Source of the DNA: Homalodisca vitripennis
Lineage: Eukaryota > Arthropoda > Insecta > Hemiptera > Cicadellidae
DNA: 64,000 bases
Reading direction: 5' to 3'
Assembly: GCF_021130785.1 (NCBI RefSeq)
Contig: NC_060213.1
Span: 67,905,001-67,969,000, forward strand
The notes beneath the pieces were generated by a model. That model had not been told where the DNA came from and did not search any database. It saw only the letters and a program-made list of their open reading frames with translations. Numbering within the stretch: the first letter of the stretch is position 1; each line of letters begins with the position of its first letter. Positions 26,417 to 38,699 of this stretch are shown here, in pieces. A program made the position numbers and the translations under genes.

Positions 26417-28200
26417 TTACTCATATCTAGCCAACAAATGATTATTTAGCCTTTTTTTAAACAAAGAAATACTAGGAGCATATTTAATACTGTCATCTAA
26501 GTTGTTTAATAATCTTATACTCCTTACATGATAAGATTTATTATATGTTACATTTCTATGAATTGGAAACTGTAAAGTAATGTTACCAAATCTTGTTTCC
26601 CTACCATGCACACGGTTCATCATTATATATTGATGGAATAAATAGTCTGGTTTCTCAACATCAAAAATTTTATACATCTGTAATAGAAACACTGTACTCA
26701 ATTCTTTCATTGATCTTTAGCCAACATAGCTCTTTAAAATAAGCAGTAATATGCGCATCTATTGGTAAATTTAAGATATAACGAATACATGCATTTTGTG
26801 CTCTTTGTAACCTTTGCAGTTGTTCATTGTTTTATATCACAAAATACGGCATTGGAATAGTCAAAATATGGACAAATAAGGGTAGATACAAGCGTTTTTT
26901 TTATATGTACATTTGGATTGAAACAGAGCCTCCTAAGCCTATACAAACTTTGGTATACTCTCTTATGAATATAATTAACTTGTTCCGACCATGACAGCGT
27001 ATTACACACTCTAACACCTAGGTTAACAACAGTATGCTCATAATTAATTGCAAACCCATTTATTGTTACATGCAAAAATCTCGTTTAAGTTAACATTAGA
27101 TAAAAGACGAGGTGTTCCTAATATTATCGGTTTGCATTTAGCTGCATTCAGGCTTAGCCCATGGTCAGTGCACCACTTATACAACATTGTAATATCAGCG
27201 TTTTAGGCGGTCAACAACAATATTAATTTCATCCAACTGACAGTGCGTGTACATTTGCATGTCATCAGCATATAACATTGTCTTACAAAAAGTAATAGGT
27301 TCATCTATTCTATTTATGTACAAACTAAATAACAATGCCGACATTGTTGACCCCTGAGGCACCCCTACAGGGTTACACCTCCATTCAGACAGTACACCAC
27401 TTTGAGTTTTAACTTTTTGAACTCTATTTACTAAATAAGAGCAAAACCACTTAAGAACTATGTCATCAAAAATTATATTATTCGAGTATAGACAATAGTA
27501 GCCTATGGTTGACACACTCAAAAGCTCGACTAAAGTCCAAGAGCATTAATATTGTTAACTTCCTCTGATCCATGGCTCGTCTGATATCATCTGTTACTCT
27601 TATCAGGGCAGTTTGAGTGCTGTATACAGGGCGATAACCAGACTGGTATTTGAACAGGATATTATTTACATTAACATATTCGCTGACCTGTTTATATGCA
27701 AGCTTATCAAGAATTTTTCCCTAGGACACACCTAATATTTTATAGACCTGTAGTGTTTGCATTCTAAAGGATTATCTATCTTTGGTAATGGCAGAATTAA
27801 TGCTCTCTTCCACTGACTAGGATAAACACTATTATTAAGTGAGTAGTTAAAAATGTAACATAAAACATATTTTATTTCATCATACACTAATTTGATGAAT
27901 TTTAATGGTATGCCATCATTTTCCACTGCATTAGAGGAAATGTTTTTAATCTCACTATGAATTAATTCTACAGTAAATATTAGTAAACTTAAAATTATTA
28001 TGAGTCTCTCCTAGTTCTCTCTTACTCTTGTAATATTCAATCAGGTTATTGTCTATACCATTATTAACACCACAAAAATAGTTATTAAGGTCATTGATGT
28101 TAACAATAGGGTCTAAAATATGTTTCTTTTCCTTACCAGCACCCTGACTATTTAAAATCTTCCATAAGTCTTTGCTCGACTTTTGTTCCTCTAGTAACAA
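26417..28200 (-). pseudogene. LINE reverse transcriptase, element 2
   Basis: Blocks: 28,200-27,955 (EEQKSSKDLWKILNSQGAGK), 27,926-27,732 (NDGIPLKFIKLVYDEIK, QWKRALILPLPKIDNP, CKHYRSI), then near 27,545 TILMLLDFSRAFECVNH with the motif A Asp retained, 27,521-27,195 (GVPQGSTMSALLFSLYINR, YADD at 27,261-27,272), 27,075-26,824 and 26,710-26,417 (C-terminal; ETRFGNITLQFPIHRN). The same C-terminal phrase, RFSNVMIQFPIHR, ends element 1. At least five frame breaks. Confidence 0.85.
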
Positions 28201-29154
28201 ACGAAAATGACGATTCCTCGCATCTCTCTGTAATCTCTTAATCTATTTCTTAACTGTCTGTACTCTTCCCAGTCCCCCACATTTTTTGTTCTAACATAAC
28301 GCTTATATTTAGAGTCTCTATGTGTCATCAACCCTTTCAGTACTTCATCTATCCAAGGACAAGGTTTTCTTTTCTTACGAATAACTCGTTCAGGTACAAA
28401 TGTATTAAATAATTCTAACAATCTCTCCTCAACCACATTTACCATTTCATCAATATTATTACTACTATACACATTGCCGCAATCCGTATTTAAACATTCA
28501 TTTTTTAAATTAATGAATATTCACATGCTTAAAATCTCTTATAACTAATCTGTTCTTATTTACATTTAACTTAATTCTTAAATTTAATTCTACGTAAATC
28601 AATTCATGGTAAGAAATCCCTGAAACAGCCAACTGACCATGCTTTTTTACCTTATTTACATCATTCACTATAATTAAGTACAACAGCGTATCGCTATTAG
28701 GTAAATGGTAGGTTGCATTCAGTGGTAAAATATTTAAATTAAGAGCATCAACATGATTCAGTAATGCAGTTCTATCAGCAAAAACTCTATTAGAGCTGAG
28801 ATCAGTATTAAAATCACCTAACATTAATAAATTATCATGTGTGGGCATTAAATTAGCTATAATATCAAACAGCTCGGTTATTCCAGACGCTTTTGGGGGG
28901 CGATATACTGCACATAACAACAATTTCCAGACACACGTAACTTCTAACACAATATACTCTACTTTCTTACTATATCTAGAGTCGGATGAGGCTATTATTC
29001 TATAACTTAGATTACTTCTAAGGTACACAGCTATGCCACCTCCTTCTTTTCCTTCTCTGTCATGCCTTATCATACTATATCCATCGATCATACAAGGTGC
29101 TGATTGCATAACTGGATCTAAAAATGTTTCTGTAGATACTATAATATCAAACAT
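28191..29154 (-). pseudogene. LINE endonuclease, element 2
   Basis: 29,154-28,510 reads FDIIVSTETFLDP (catalytic Glu), YSMIRHDREGKEGGGIAVYL, LLLCAVYRPPKASG, LLMLGDFNTDLS and GISYHELIYVEL. The SYH form of the last motif is the same variant as in element 1, so it probably belongs to the lineage rather than being damage. 28,472-28,191 is the linker (ERVIRKKRKPCPWIDEVLKG). The start codon region and the first Asn motif lie just upstream, near 29,220, in another frame. Confidence 0.85.
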
Positions 29155-29499
29155 GTTATCACTGAATAACTGAAGGAAAGATTATCTGTGTGCTCTCAAG
29201 CTTTCAAAATTGATATGTGCAGTTTTTAAACGTTTTTATAGACGTTCGAAAATAACTTTTAAGTTCATTTAAAGAATTCATGCTATCATTCAAAATTTCA
29301 TCACTTGTTTCCATCATCAGTGAAGAAAAAGGCTATACCATAAATAATGTACGCTTCATATAAATAAACACAGAACAAAAGCAATAAATAACAAGTATAA
29401 AAAATAATGTGACGTGTAAGAGGTATAACACATAAACAGCATTTTCGAGTGCAACCTAAAACTAAACATACAAATAGACAGTGTACAGCAGGACGAATA

Positions 29500-29985
29500 A
29501 AGTCAAATGAGTCTTGAAGGTCAGCTTCACAGTTGATGATTACATAACGCTCCCCTTGATTCTTCCGCATAAAAATTCGCCCATTCTTCACCCACAGGAA
29601 AGTGTAATGTTTATCTGCCTTCACTTAACGCGCCGCATTCAGCAACAGTCTCTTCGCCTTTGTAAGACTCTCGTCCACGTACACCGGTGTGGACTCGCCT
29701 GCCATGTAACCCAGGTCCCGGGAACTAACGTTTCTCTTCTGTCGTCTCTTCTCTAGAAAAGCCTCCATATCCAGCTTACGGACAAATTTTACCACCATAA
29801 TAGATTATCATGTCTCTATTGAAATCAAAAAACAATCACCTGTGAAAATCTTGCTAAAAAATATCAAATAAATTTTCTTTTGCATTAAATGGTACGCCAT
29901 AGATCTCGACAACATTTTCCCTGGTAGCCTGTTCCAATGTGTCAACCTTAACAGTTAAATCAGCGTTGGATTTACGTAAATTAAT
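29500..29985 (-). pseudogene. LINE ORF1 fragment, element 2
   Basis: On the minus strand: LRKSNADLTVKVDTLEQATR (end of a coiled coil), NVVEIYGVPFNAKENLFDIF (start of the RRM-like domain), a pair of stops near 29,815, then FVRKLDMEAFLEKRRQKR, SSRDLGYMAGESTPVYVDES and HYTFLWVKNGRIFMRK of the FP-like C-terminal domain. One further stop replaces a codon before VKADKHYTF. The N-terminal part of the coiled coil is missing at the junction with the AG tract. RNA-binding chaperone in intact relatives; inactive here. Confidence 0.75.
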
Positions 29986-30010
29986 ATTTATTTCTTACCG
30001 TTTTCGACTG

Positions 30011-30012
<2 letters not shown>

Positions 30013-30047
<35 letters not shown>
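30013..30047. repeat. (AG)n microsatellite at LINE junction
   Basis: About 17 AG dinucleotides joining the 3' end of element 3 to the truncated ORF1 of element 2. Equivalent tracts occur at 25,778-25,794 and 22,183-22,219. Confidence 0.95.
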
Positions 30048-30057
<10 letters not shown>

Positions 30058-30450
30058 GACAAAAATTTTTTTATTTCTCCTGCCCTGGTTTAGACATCAG
30101 GTCCACTCTACCACCAGGACAGGCCCAAAATGTTTCATACATTATTATACATACAGTTGTGGCTTAGTACGTTATCACTACAACAGATGCAGTTAACTAA
30201 CTTATTAACTGCTTTATTCTTAATACTTCAAACAATAAAAGTTATTCACATGAATGATAAAGTCAAAAATTTTATACTAAGAGGCAAGGAATTATTCTTG
30301 TTTTGGTGAAAAACCTAATACTCCCTTTACTGTGAGATATAATATTAAAAACCAATGATGACATATATTTTTTCTTATAAGCTCTTCGTTTGATTGTCTT
30401 TAAAGAATTTAAAAAGTCACTGTAACATTTCGTACTATTATCTCATTATC
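30013..30450 (-). mobile_element. LINE array, element 3 (3' end only)
   Basis: Begins with (AG)n at 30,013-30,047, then the 3' UTR phrase shared with element 2 (cctgccctgg on the plus strand, ggtccactct, ccaggacaggccc). Further in, the minus strand reads SDFLNSLKTIKRRAYKKKY and then GSIRFFTKTRIIPCL before a stop, which looks like the C-terminal end of a reverse transcriptase ORF. Homology ends near 30,450, so only the last 440 bp or so are present. Confidence 0.65.
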
Positions 30451-31920
30451 TTAGCAGCAGGTTTTGTTTTCAGCGCACTCTTGAGGGTACCATGTTACGC
30501 GACATTTTTGTGGAACCTACTTTGACTTATACCAACAGGACCTTTAAAAAACAATGAACAAAAAGAAGATTTTAATAATTTCCGAATTGGAAATTATTGA
30601 TTAAAGATTTTGAGAACTGATGTGTATTACGATATTTTTACTGAACTACTAAACAACTTCTTCACAACAATATACTTTTATTTTTGAAGATCTCGATTAC
30701 AGGTAGCTTCTTCCTTTAGATTTATTTTTAAAGGTTTTCTGATTAATTGTAAGATGTACTGAAGTAGTGATTAGACTTAGTAGTTTTCTGACTTTAGCCT
30801 ACTATACAAATATTACCAAGCGTTTTACTAAAAGATACAAAATAAACCATTAAGTAAGTACGAACCAATACTTAGTAAGGTATTAGTAATCACATATTCA
30901 GTTTTTACTGGGGATATGCGTAAGCAAATCTCAGCACTTACTGAAGGATGGTTTTAACTGTGTTATTATAAAAAATATTTACGGAAGATTTTTGATTTTC
31001 TTTCTAAGAAAATTGTTAAACTTAAACATTTTATAATACATTATTTATGTATTTGATGTAAAATTAGTTTTTATTTAAGATTATTCTTTTAGGGTGATAA
31101 TTATAACAGGTACCTTTTAATTCAAGCCTGCATCGTCCCAAGATACGTTATGTCTTCCTAGTGACTAGAGTATGTTACTTATGACAACACAAAAAATGTG
31201 GACTAATAACGCCAATGCAGATGTAAATAATGGAGCAAAGGAAATGCGTCTCGAGTCAAGAAGTCAAACCTGAAAACAATACAATTGTTGAAAAATAGTT
31301 AGGAGTTTGTCAAACAAAGAAGTAATGTCAGAAGAGAACGGGATAAAGTAAAGTCCTTAGTCACCTTAACTCCCCAATCTCCTATTATTGCTTCAATAGA
31401 CAAAAATAATTCTCAGTTAACAGTTTTATATTCTGAAGAACTTGTTCATTGTATTGGTAGAGAACTTCCGGATTAGTTGTAAAAACGGTACGATAATTGG
31501 AAGTATAACTTCCGGGCCTCAAATATGCACTCTTAGATAATTATTCCATAATAGATCTATGAGAATTTTTGTTAAACTTAAAGTTTCATGTACTCATTTT
31601 AATCTTATGTATTTTATGACAAAAGTTGTCGAGGGTACTAGTGGTCGCACATTATCATGCTGAGTTAAGAGACTCATACAACTTTGAAAACTATAACCCG
31701 ACGATTAAACTCCCAGGCATAAATCAAATGAATATTCGCTGTCATATTTTGATGTATGATGTTGATTTCCAGTTGTTTAAATCTTTTGCCTATCGAGGCA
31801 CATAAACAAGTTTATAACTCTCCAGTTTTTTATCATTTAGGTATATAGTATTGCTCAACTTAACATATGTACTACAGTAGTGCTGTCTGAAGCAAACCAA
31901 TAATCAAATGAAAATATGTA
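30451..31920. other. A+T-rich sequence without genes
   Basis: No coding frame. Contains the partner (about 31,195-31,350) of the dispersed repeat at 16,880-17,045. Nothing else recognised. Confidence 0.4.
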
Positions 31921-32070
31921 ATGACAGACATAAGTCAAAAACCACAACAGCAATGTGGTGTGTCTATTCCATGCACACTAACTCTTAAAATAAATTCTAA
32001 CTAAACAAAAATTCCTTTATGGAATAGACACACTACTTGGCTGTTGTGGTCCCTCACTTATGCTTGTCAC
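31921..32070. repeat. Small foldback element (MITE-like)
   Basis: Inverted arms 31,921-31,972 and 32,019-32,070 agree at 42 of 52 positions by eye; the inner 15 bases (gtgtgtctattccat) match perfectly. A 46-bp A+T-rich loop separates them. The flanks aaaatatgta and aacgaactgg show no target duplication. It has no coding capacity, so any mobility would rely on a transposase elsewhere. Confidence 0.7.
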
Positions 32071-32248
32071 AACGAACTGGTATGTTTTTTTTTTTTACTG
32101 TAACCTAGGTTGTCTTATGCATCAGTTTAGTAATTTACTTGAAGAAGTCTGATTTCAGATAACAAAGGGTAGTGTTACTGATTGTATTGCATCATTAAAC
32201 GATGGAAAATTGTTTGGAAAAATCCTTTTCACTTCACAATCCTATATA

Positions 32249-32420
32249 TCTTATATATATAAAAATCTTGAGTCACGATGTATGTTGCCAATAAACTCCA
32301 AAACGACTGAACCAATTTCAATCAAATTTCACATGTATCCGTAATTTAGTCTAACTTAGAAGATAGGATAGTTATTATCTGAATTATTCGCTTATGTCGT
32401 AAATATAAACGAATAAAATG
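32249..32420 (+). mobile_element. Probable Helitron 5' end
   Basis: Starts TCTTATATATATAAAAATC and continues with atgtatgttgccaataaact, cgactgaaccaatttcaat and caaatttcacatgtatccg. A TC start, a TATATA/AAAA stretch and a conserved block meaning roughly 'clause of aa-cgactgaaccgattt' are typical of insect Helitron 5' ends. A 3' end (hairpin then CTRR) was not found with confidence; a candidate CTAGT occurs near 32,620. The element is non-autonomous: no Rep/helicase frame follows. Confidence 0.5.
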
Positions 32421-34284
32421 AAGAAAAGTTTTCAAAAGCGCCTGCACATTATAACCTGCAATTACTTAATATATTATGAGTACTTTATATTTACTTTGTA
32501 TTTAATTCATCCAAATTATTGCCTCTCAAAGAATGCTGTAGGGTATGGAGTAAGGGTAAGCCCAACGGCTTTTACACTGATGTAATTAGAAGCCTAGGAA
32601 CCTGTTTATTGTCACAGAGGCTAGTTCACTCTGGGGGGTCATTAGTGTTTAGCCTAAGATACGATGTCTACACTATATAGACCAAAAGGCCTCCATATAA
32701 TTATATGGATCTAAATTTTCACGTAAAACTCATAATAATATGATGTATTAATCTTGGTAATAATACCATTCACCTTAACAATAAACTGTTATTAGGAAAA
32801 TAGTTAAATTTATAATCATTTATGAAAAAAATTGACTATTATTAATCCTAATAACTACACAATATCTTTAAAACGCAATATTTGTAGCAATTTTACTTTG
32901 GACAACACGGTAAATATCCCCTGCCAATTTCGAGCAACAACTATGCATAACTACTGTTTTCATAAGTAGACAAAGAAACGTGTATTTTTACCATGCATAT
33001 TATGTCTCCAAAATGTAGTACATTTTTTACATTAAGTTTATTCCATAACGTTAAATGAAATAAATTGGATTTGTTTAATAAAATATATTTATTAATGAAG
33101 TAAAATGTATAAGTTGTTATTGGTTGAGAAAATATTCTTTTAAAATCAAACCAAAACACATATTTCCATTTTATTTTTTCAAACATATTTGTATAAAAAC
33201 TTTCTATATACACATAATAAATTTATTCGGGTTGTCACTTTGCCAAACATTATGTTATTTTAAATTATAATATAAATTACTATGCTTACTAAAAACAAAT
33301 CTATAAAAAAATTAAACTGTTGAAAAATTAAATGCTATACTTTATTATGTTATGTAAATATGTAGGTTCAATGTTAACCAGCTCATTTTGACGAAACAAA
33401 AAGGAAAACCATTTTTTTTTCTAAAAGTATTCTAAGGAATAACAATACTAATCGAGTTTACGTAACGTACTTAAAAATAAATTAGTCTTGGGTTCCAGTA
33501 TTATACCTCAATAAAGTGTGGTATTATACCTGCCCAACTAATCAGATCACAGGTGCTTCGTTTTTTGGAGACAGAACAAAAAAAACGCAGGAATTTTAAG
33601 GTTATTAAATACCTACCAAGATATTGATGGAATTGATTTTCTTATAGAGTAATTTGACTAAATATATAGCTCGTACGTGGCTTATTGCATTGATACATTA
33701 TTGATCTAAATAACTTTAGAAATTCATTCTAAAGTATAAGACTTCGCAATACAAAATATTATATATACTTTATATGATTACAGTATTCATGCATAATACA
33801 TGGGAACTTGCCTAGTTCATAACGAACCCGACAGTGAAAGCCGTACCAAAATCCATTGATTAGTTAATAAAATCTCGATGCACTAACAGACCAAAAAATG
33901 CACTCTGAAATGTGTCGCCCTCGGTTTTATAGGCCTTTAAGCCAACAATAAGTTCAACGCCAAATATTACCAGTCATAGCAAAAGGATTTTGCTTTCGCG
34001 AATCTGCTTAGTCAAACATCTATGATTTTCAAACAGAAATCATAATTTTCATTACCTTTCAGTATCCTAGACTACCGAAAACAGACAGATTTTTAAAAAC
34101 TGGATTGAATCTTTAAGATATTAAACCTTACTTAGATGTCCAGTAACCAGTAAAATATATTAGTTATAATTGTTATCTCTGTAGCTACACAATCTCAAAC
34201 AACTAACTGCTTTCGAAAATGTATTTATTTTACCTTTGGGTTTTCGTCTGGGTGTTTAAACACCAGCCATTATTTTACTGTAGC
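32421..34284. other. A+T-rich sequence without genes
   Basis: About 1.9 kb, possibly including the rest of the Helitron-like element up to about 32,620. A 90-codon minus-strand frame at 32,941-33,213 is A+T-rich, Phe/Tyr/Asn-rich and matches nothing I know, so it is not called. Confidence 0.35.
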
Positions 34285-35104
34285 ATGGTAAAATCGTGCA
34301 GTATGCAGATGACACGACTCTCTGTTTCAGAGATAACTCACAACAAGGTTTGGAAACTACAAACCTTTGCAGATATTAACAACTGTGTTCAATATTTCAA
34401 TAGCCTCATCCTTCAAACAAATTCTTCGAAATCCAACGTGCTAAGTTTCGCACTGCGCCCAGTGGACTCCCAATGCGGGTCAGCCGTCATGTTAGCAGAT
34501 TCCATATTAGAAGAAGTTTACTCCGCCAAATTTCCTTGGAATACTCCTCGATCGAAGGTTGACATGGAATAATCACGTTGATCATGTGTGTACCACACAG
34601 TCCTCAGGAATATATGTTTTGAGGTCCTTGGCCCGGTATTGCCCCAGTCAGGTATTGATTGCGGCATATTATAGGCTAATTCACTCAGCCTTTCCTATGG
34701 AATGGTTTTTTTTGGGGGCCTGTGGAGGTATTAATTTTATGAGGGTGTTAAAATTACAAAAAAAATATTTGTATTATCGCAAAGTTTAATTTCAGAGAGT
34801 CGTGCAGGACAGAATTCAACAATTTGCAATTGTTGACTTTGCCCAGTCTCAAAATTTTAGAAACATCTTTGTTCAGTTTGTATACATGCGCCCTAACCAG
34901 GGGTCGTGACATGCACGGGTATGAGACTAGAGGCAGAGATAACTACCGAACTAGAAGACTCAAATCGGTGGTTTATGAGCATTTGCCTTCGCAGGCAGGT
35001 GTTCATTTTATCAACAGATTGCCAAATTCTATGAAAAACACCCAAACGCCCAATGCGTCAAAAGCTCGTCTTAAGCGCTTTCTCGTGTACCGTTTTTATA
35101 GCAC
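34285..35104 (+). pseudogene. LINE reverse transcriptase C-terminal half, copy 2
   Basis: Reads VQYADDTTLCF-like sequence, then FADINNCVQYFNSL, SILEEVYSAKF and W-NNHVDHV with the Trp that is a stop in copy 1, SSGIYVLRSLARYCPSQVLI, then across frameshifts LLTLPSLKILETSLFSLYTC, ETRGRDNYRTRRLKSVVYEH and LPSQAGVHFINRLPNSM. Frame changes occur near 34,555, 34,690-34,780 and 34,820. Same order as copy 1, confirming one family. The palm domain upstream of YADD is missing. Confidence 0.8.
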
Positions 35105-35895
35105 ATATATTAAATTTATATGGAGCTAATACTTTATAAATTAAAACAACTTTTTCGGAAATACTTGATTTATTCCGAAATTTAAGTTCACCAAAAAGTT
35201 AACAAAGTTTACAAACTTTTGATTCAATTTTCTTCAAAATGTCACTCAATCGAACAAATCTAATTAAGAGTCTGATCAAAAGGTATTAAAATTAAAATTA
35301 AACTAAAAATGTATACTTCTCCAAAAATGGTTTAAATTAACAAAACAAAATAAAAAGTTTCTCTTCTCAAAATACTCAAAATTAATATAACACAAAACTT
35401 GATATTTACTTTATGACCAAAATTTAATTCACAATACTTCAAAAAATTTAATTAAATTTTCAGACTCTGAAAGATGGGAAACTTTAGAAATTTTAATTAC
35501 AGTATTATAAAAATAAAAGATAATAACTATACGCTGGTACGAGACTTACTACTTTGAAGATTACGGAGGCAGAACGGAAAATAAAACGCACTAAAGAAAA
35601 TTAAATACTTGAAATTGAATTTACACGCGATAAATAATTACTCTAATCCCAACTATAGGGTTAGAGAAAAAAAACTTCAGCTTCAACCGGTACACCTTCT
35701 CGTGGAAACTCCAAGACTCGACTGACTCCCTCTCTCACTGCCGCGAGCCGGGTCGGAACGTAACACCTTAGACCGATCAGCTGATTGACCGGTCTAACTA
35801 AACAAACAATGTCCACGCACCGCGTCTAGTTAACAAGAGCCTACTTCCTACCGCGATTCAGCATAAATAAATTAGAACTATGGTACACTGGTGGC
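35105..35895. other. Insertion of about 790 bp inside LINE copy 2
   Basis: Absent from copy 1, where tttatAATgttgacgag is continuous. Here the left flank ends tttttatAGC and the right flank restarts AGCgttgacgag, so a 3-bp AGC may be duplicated. The inserted sequence is A+T-rich in its first two thirds and richer in CpG from about 35,680 to 35,860 (ctgccgcgagccgggtcgg, cagctgattgaccggtct). No coding frame, clear inverted ends or LTR structure was identified, so its class is unknown. Confidence 0.6.
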
Positions 35896-36135
35896 ATATA
35901 CATTCGACAGCGTTGACGAGTTTCTAGCGTTTAAACTGGGAGACCGCCCAATTCGATTCCAGCGCTGGAAGTGGGTTGAGATTGGTGAAGGATGGATGAG
36001 ACTGGAATGTATGAAAAACTATGTAATTTTGAATGTGGTGATAATGTGGTATGAGAGTTTAAAATTTAGAAATAATTATGACATTTGCAATACAATGTGA
36101 AATTGTTGCGAGCAATTAAAAATTTGGCTGTAAAT

Positions 36136-38690
36136 AACTCTCAATATGATCGTCCAATAAAACTCGATTTATAGAAGTAAGTTTAATGAACCAGTATTTA
36201 TGTTTATTGTTAATCAAAGTGATATTACCAAAACGTATGTAACCTAAAGCGTTACCACATTGTAATAACAGAGAAATTTGGCTTTCATTACATAAACCGC
36301 TCTTGGCACATACTGTAATGAACATTTTAAAGGGTTTAAAACTATTTCCGCTCATGATTAAGGGATTATACATAACACGTTTCAGCAAACAATCATTATA
36401 ATAAAATTTATTAGTAAATTGAAACTAAGCTTCCATTCAATAACTACACTAGATACACATAGTTTTGGTCTAGAAGAGGAAAACAAGCCAAACTTTTTTG
36501 TAAATTTTTGGTAATTTTTAAATGAATTAATGGTGAAATTCACTGATACTTTTTCTTTATATTTTTAGTGTGTGATTACACCATACAAAAAATTTCTAAA
36601 ACTCGTTAAAAGTACCAAAGGGATTATTACAACGGGTTTGTTAAAGGACATATGTAGTATAGTGCATAAAGTGCGATTAAAACAGGTTACATGTAATATC
36701 AAGGCATTATTTATGATATAATTGTGTTTATTATATTATAAATATTTTCTATAAATAAATAAGAAAGTATAATCGTATCATGCTGAAAAAATATATTGTA
36801 AAGTGATCAAGAGAATAATAGCCAAGGAATAAATGAATAAATAAATGAGTGGATGGTTAGAAAATTAATAAACAGTTTCCCATGTTATATATCTCTGAAC
36901 TAAGGATTGACTAACAACAATACTAATAATATGAATTGACAAGGCTAATTGTTATAGTACTGTGGTGGACGAAATAGTAAGAAAAGGAAAACAAAATATA
37001 CTTCTCGGTAATAAAAAGAAGAATGAAAAACAGGACAAGAATTACTATGCGTTAATTGTATCCAGACAATGTAGCATTGCACTATAATAACAGTAATTCC
37101 CATGTTTCAACCTATCTTCAAGACAGCAAACCACACCAGATACATTTTAAGATTAAAATCTCAGAATTCGGTCAAAAACGCTCCAATGTACGTTTTTAAA
37201 ATAACATGTTTCTTTATTTTTACATTGGAGAGAAGCAGTAGTAGCAATACTAAAAAAGCAATGAAGCAATTTAAAAATGAATAAATTAGGTGAACGAGAA
37301 ATTACAATTCAGTTCCCATTATTCTTTCAAAACATTTTTGTGAGGCCTTTCGTACTCAATGCATTAATAACTATTATCATTCTCAGACTATTCTAGAACT
37401 CTTAAGAGAATTCCAATAAAAAGAGAAACGTGTCTAAATGAACAGACAGTGTACCGTGCCGCATCTGGGTCACCGAGGAAAGATCCTAGACTCTTAATGA
37501 TGCGCTTGTCTTTGAGGTTCAGTAAAAAAGTTTTTATTTACCTATCTAAAAATGTTGGTTGATTTTTCAGATATAAACACAATATTCCTCCCACCTCCTT
37601 TTAAGTAATAAATGATATCGTGAGTTTTCATTTTTTCATGATAATAGTTGTATTTTAAGTTATTAACAAATAATAAACTGTAATAAATGTTTAAAATTGC
37701 GAAAACATAAGTATCTGATAAGGTTTATTTGTTGTTTTTATGTAATATACAAGGGATATTTCGAATTATCAAAATATTGGCAATGTTTCTTGAATCAATA
37801 AATTTTGTCTTATAATAACTACATCGCAACTCTATAATAAGTAACACGACTAGCAGTAACCTGAATACTATTCACGTCGAACAGTTAATATTAAAACCAA
37901 ATGTAAAAATACGATTACAATAAATCCCATTACATGTTGATCATTAATTTTTTTTTTAGTTTGGGAAATGTTTTGGTCTCTGGCAATGCATTATTGCTAT
38001 TCTCATGAAGGTCTAAGTATTTATGCTACAGTGGTAAATCCAATAGCAGAGGGGCGTGTCCCTAACCATTGACCTTACGTGGGAAACCTTGACCTTAGAA
38101 GTGTCACGCAAGCTAAGATAATGCATTATTATTGCTTAGACAACAATTTACTTAATGGATTATAGTAACACCTATTATTATTAAACCCTATACATCATGT
38201 GAATATCTACTTCTGGTTAACTAGGATTTTTCCATGCAACTGGTCACATTTGTTAATGTTACGGAACAATTCTCTTACTGATACCTGACAAAGGCGTAAT
38301 TACAGTGAACCTCTCTCTTAATTATTTTTAACAGTAATGTTTTTACGTTTCGAATTTTGTTGTATTACGTGTTTATTTAAGAACTATTATATCTATTAGT
38401 GTAATATTAATACCTTATAAATCACTACAACAATATAAAGCAGGCACCTGGGTCGGCTTGTTAGTGGTATAAACTGATCTTGCTTAGTATCCCAAGATGT
38501 ATCGAATAAAATGTTACCTAATTGTATGTTGAAAATATAAAATTCAAACTATTATTTTGTAATAATAATAAGAGGGTCATTCTGTAACAAAAAGAACTAC
38601 TACTGCTCAATAACTGTTCATTCAATCATTACGAAACTTTTATTACTTTAACATAGGCCCCGGCAATAATATACACTTGCTTTATATTTA
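36136..38690. other. A+T-rich sequence without genes
   Basis: About 2.5 kb. Open frames are short (at most 90 codons) and unrecognisable. Two ttgacctta/ttgaccttag strings near 38,080-38,100 lie 14 bases apart; they resemble nuclear-receptor half-sites but could be chance. Confidence 0.35.
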
Positions 38691-38699
38691 TGCTTATCT

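Larger units (their letters stand above)
25778..30012 (-). mobile_element. LINE array, element 2 (middle)
   Basis: Minus-strand LINE of about 4.2 kb. Its ORF1 begins where the (AG)n tail of element 3 stops (about 30,012), and its own 3' end is the (AG)n at 25,778-25,794, preceded on the minus strand by a 3' UTR with the phrase CCAGGGCAGGTTAAATAAAG. It contains ORF1, endonuclease and reverse transcriptase in the usual order, all broken. The 3' UTR segment at 25,795-25,875 matches 30,048-30,135 of element 3, so these two share a subfamily. Confidence 0.85.
34285..36135 (+). mobile_element. LINE copy 2 (same family as 13,670), with an internal insertion
   Basis: 3' part of the LINE seen at 13,670-16,185. 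It starts just before the YADD motif (34,302-34,313), runs to KARLKRFLVYRFY at 35,100, is interrupted by about 790 bp (35,105-35,895), and resumes with agcgttgacgag...gggagacc and the 3' UTR phrase cgctggaagtggg, ending near 36,135 at gcaattaaaaattt. The 5' truncation is within the reverse transcriptase. Confidence 0.8.

Noticed and set aside
38075..38105. Two ttgacctta strings resembling nuclear-receptor half-sites
   Set aside because: Two short matches in A+T-rich DNA with no gene nearby; likely chance.
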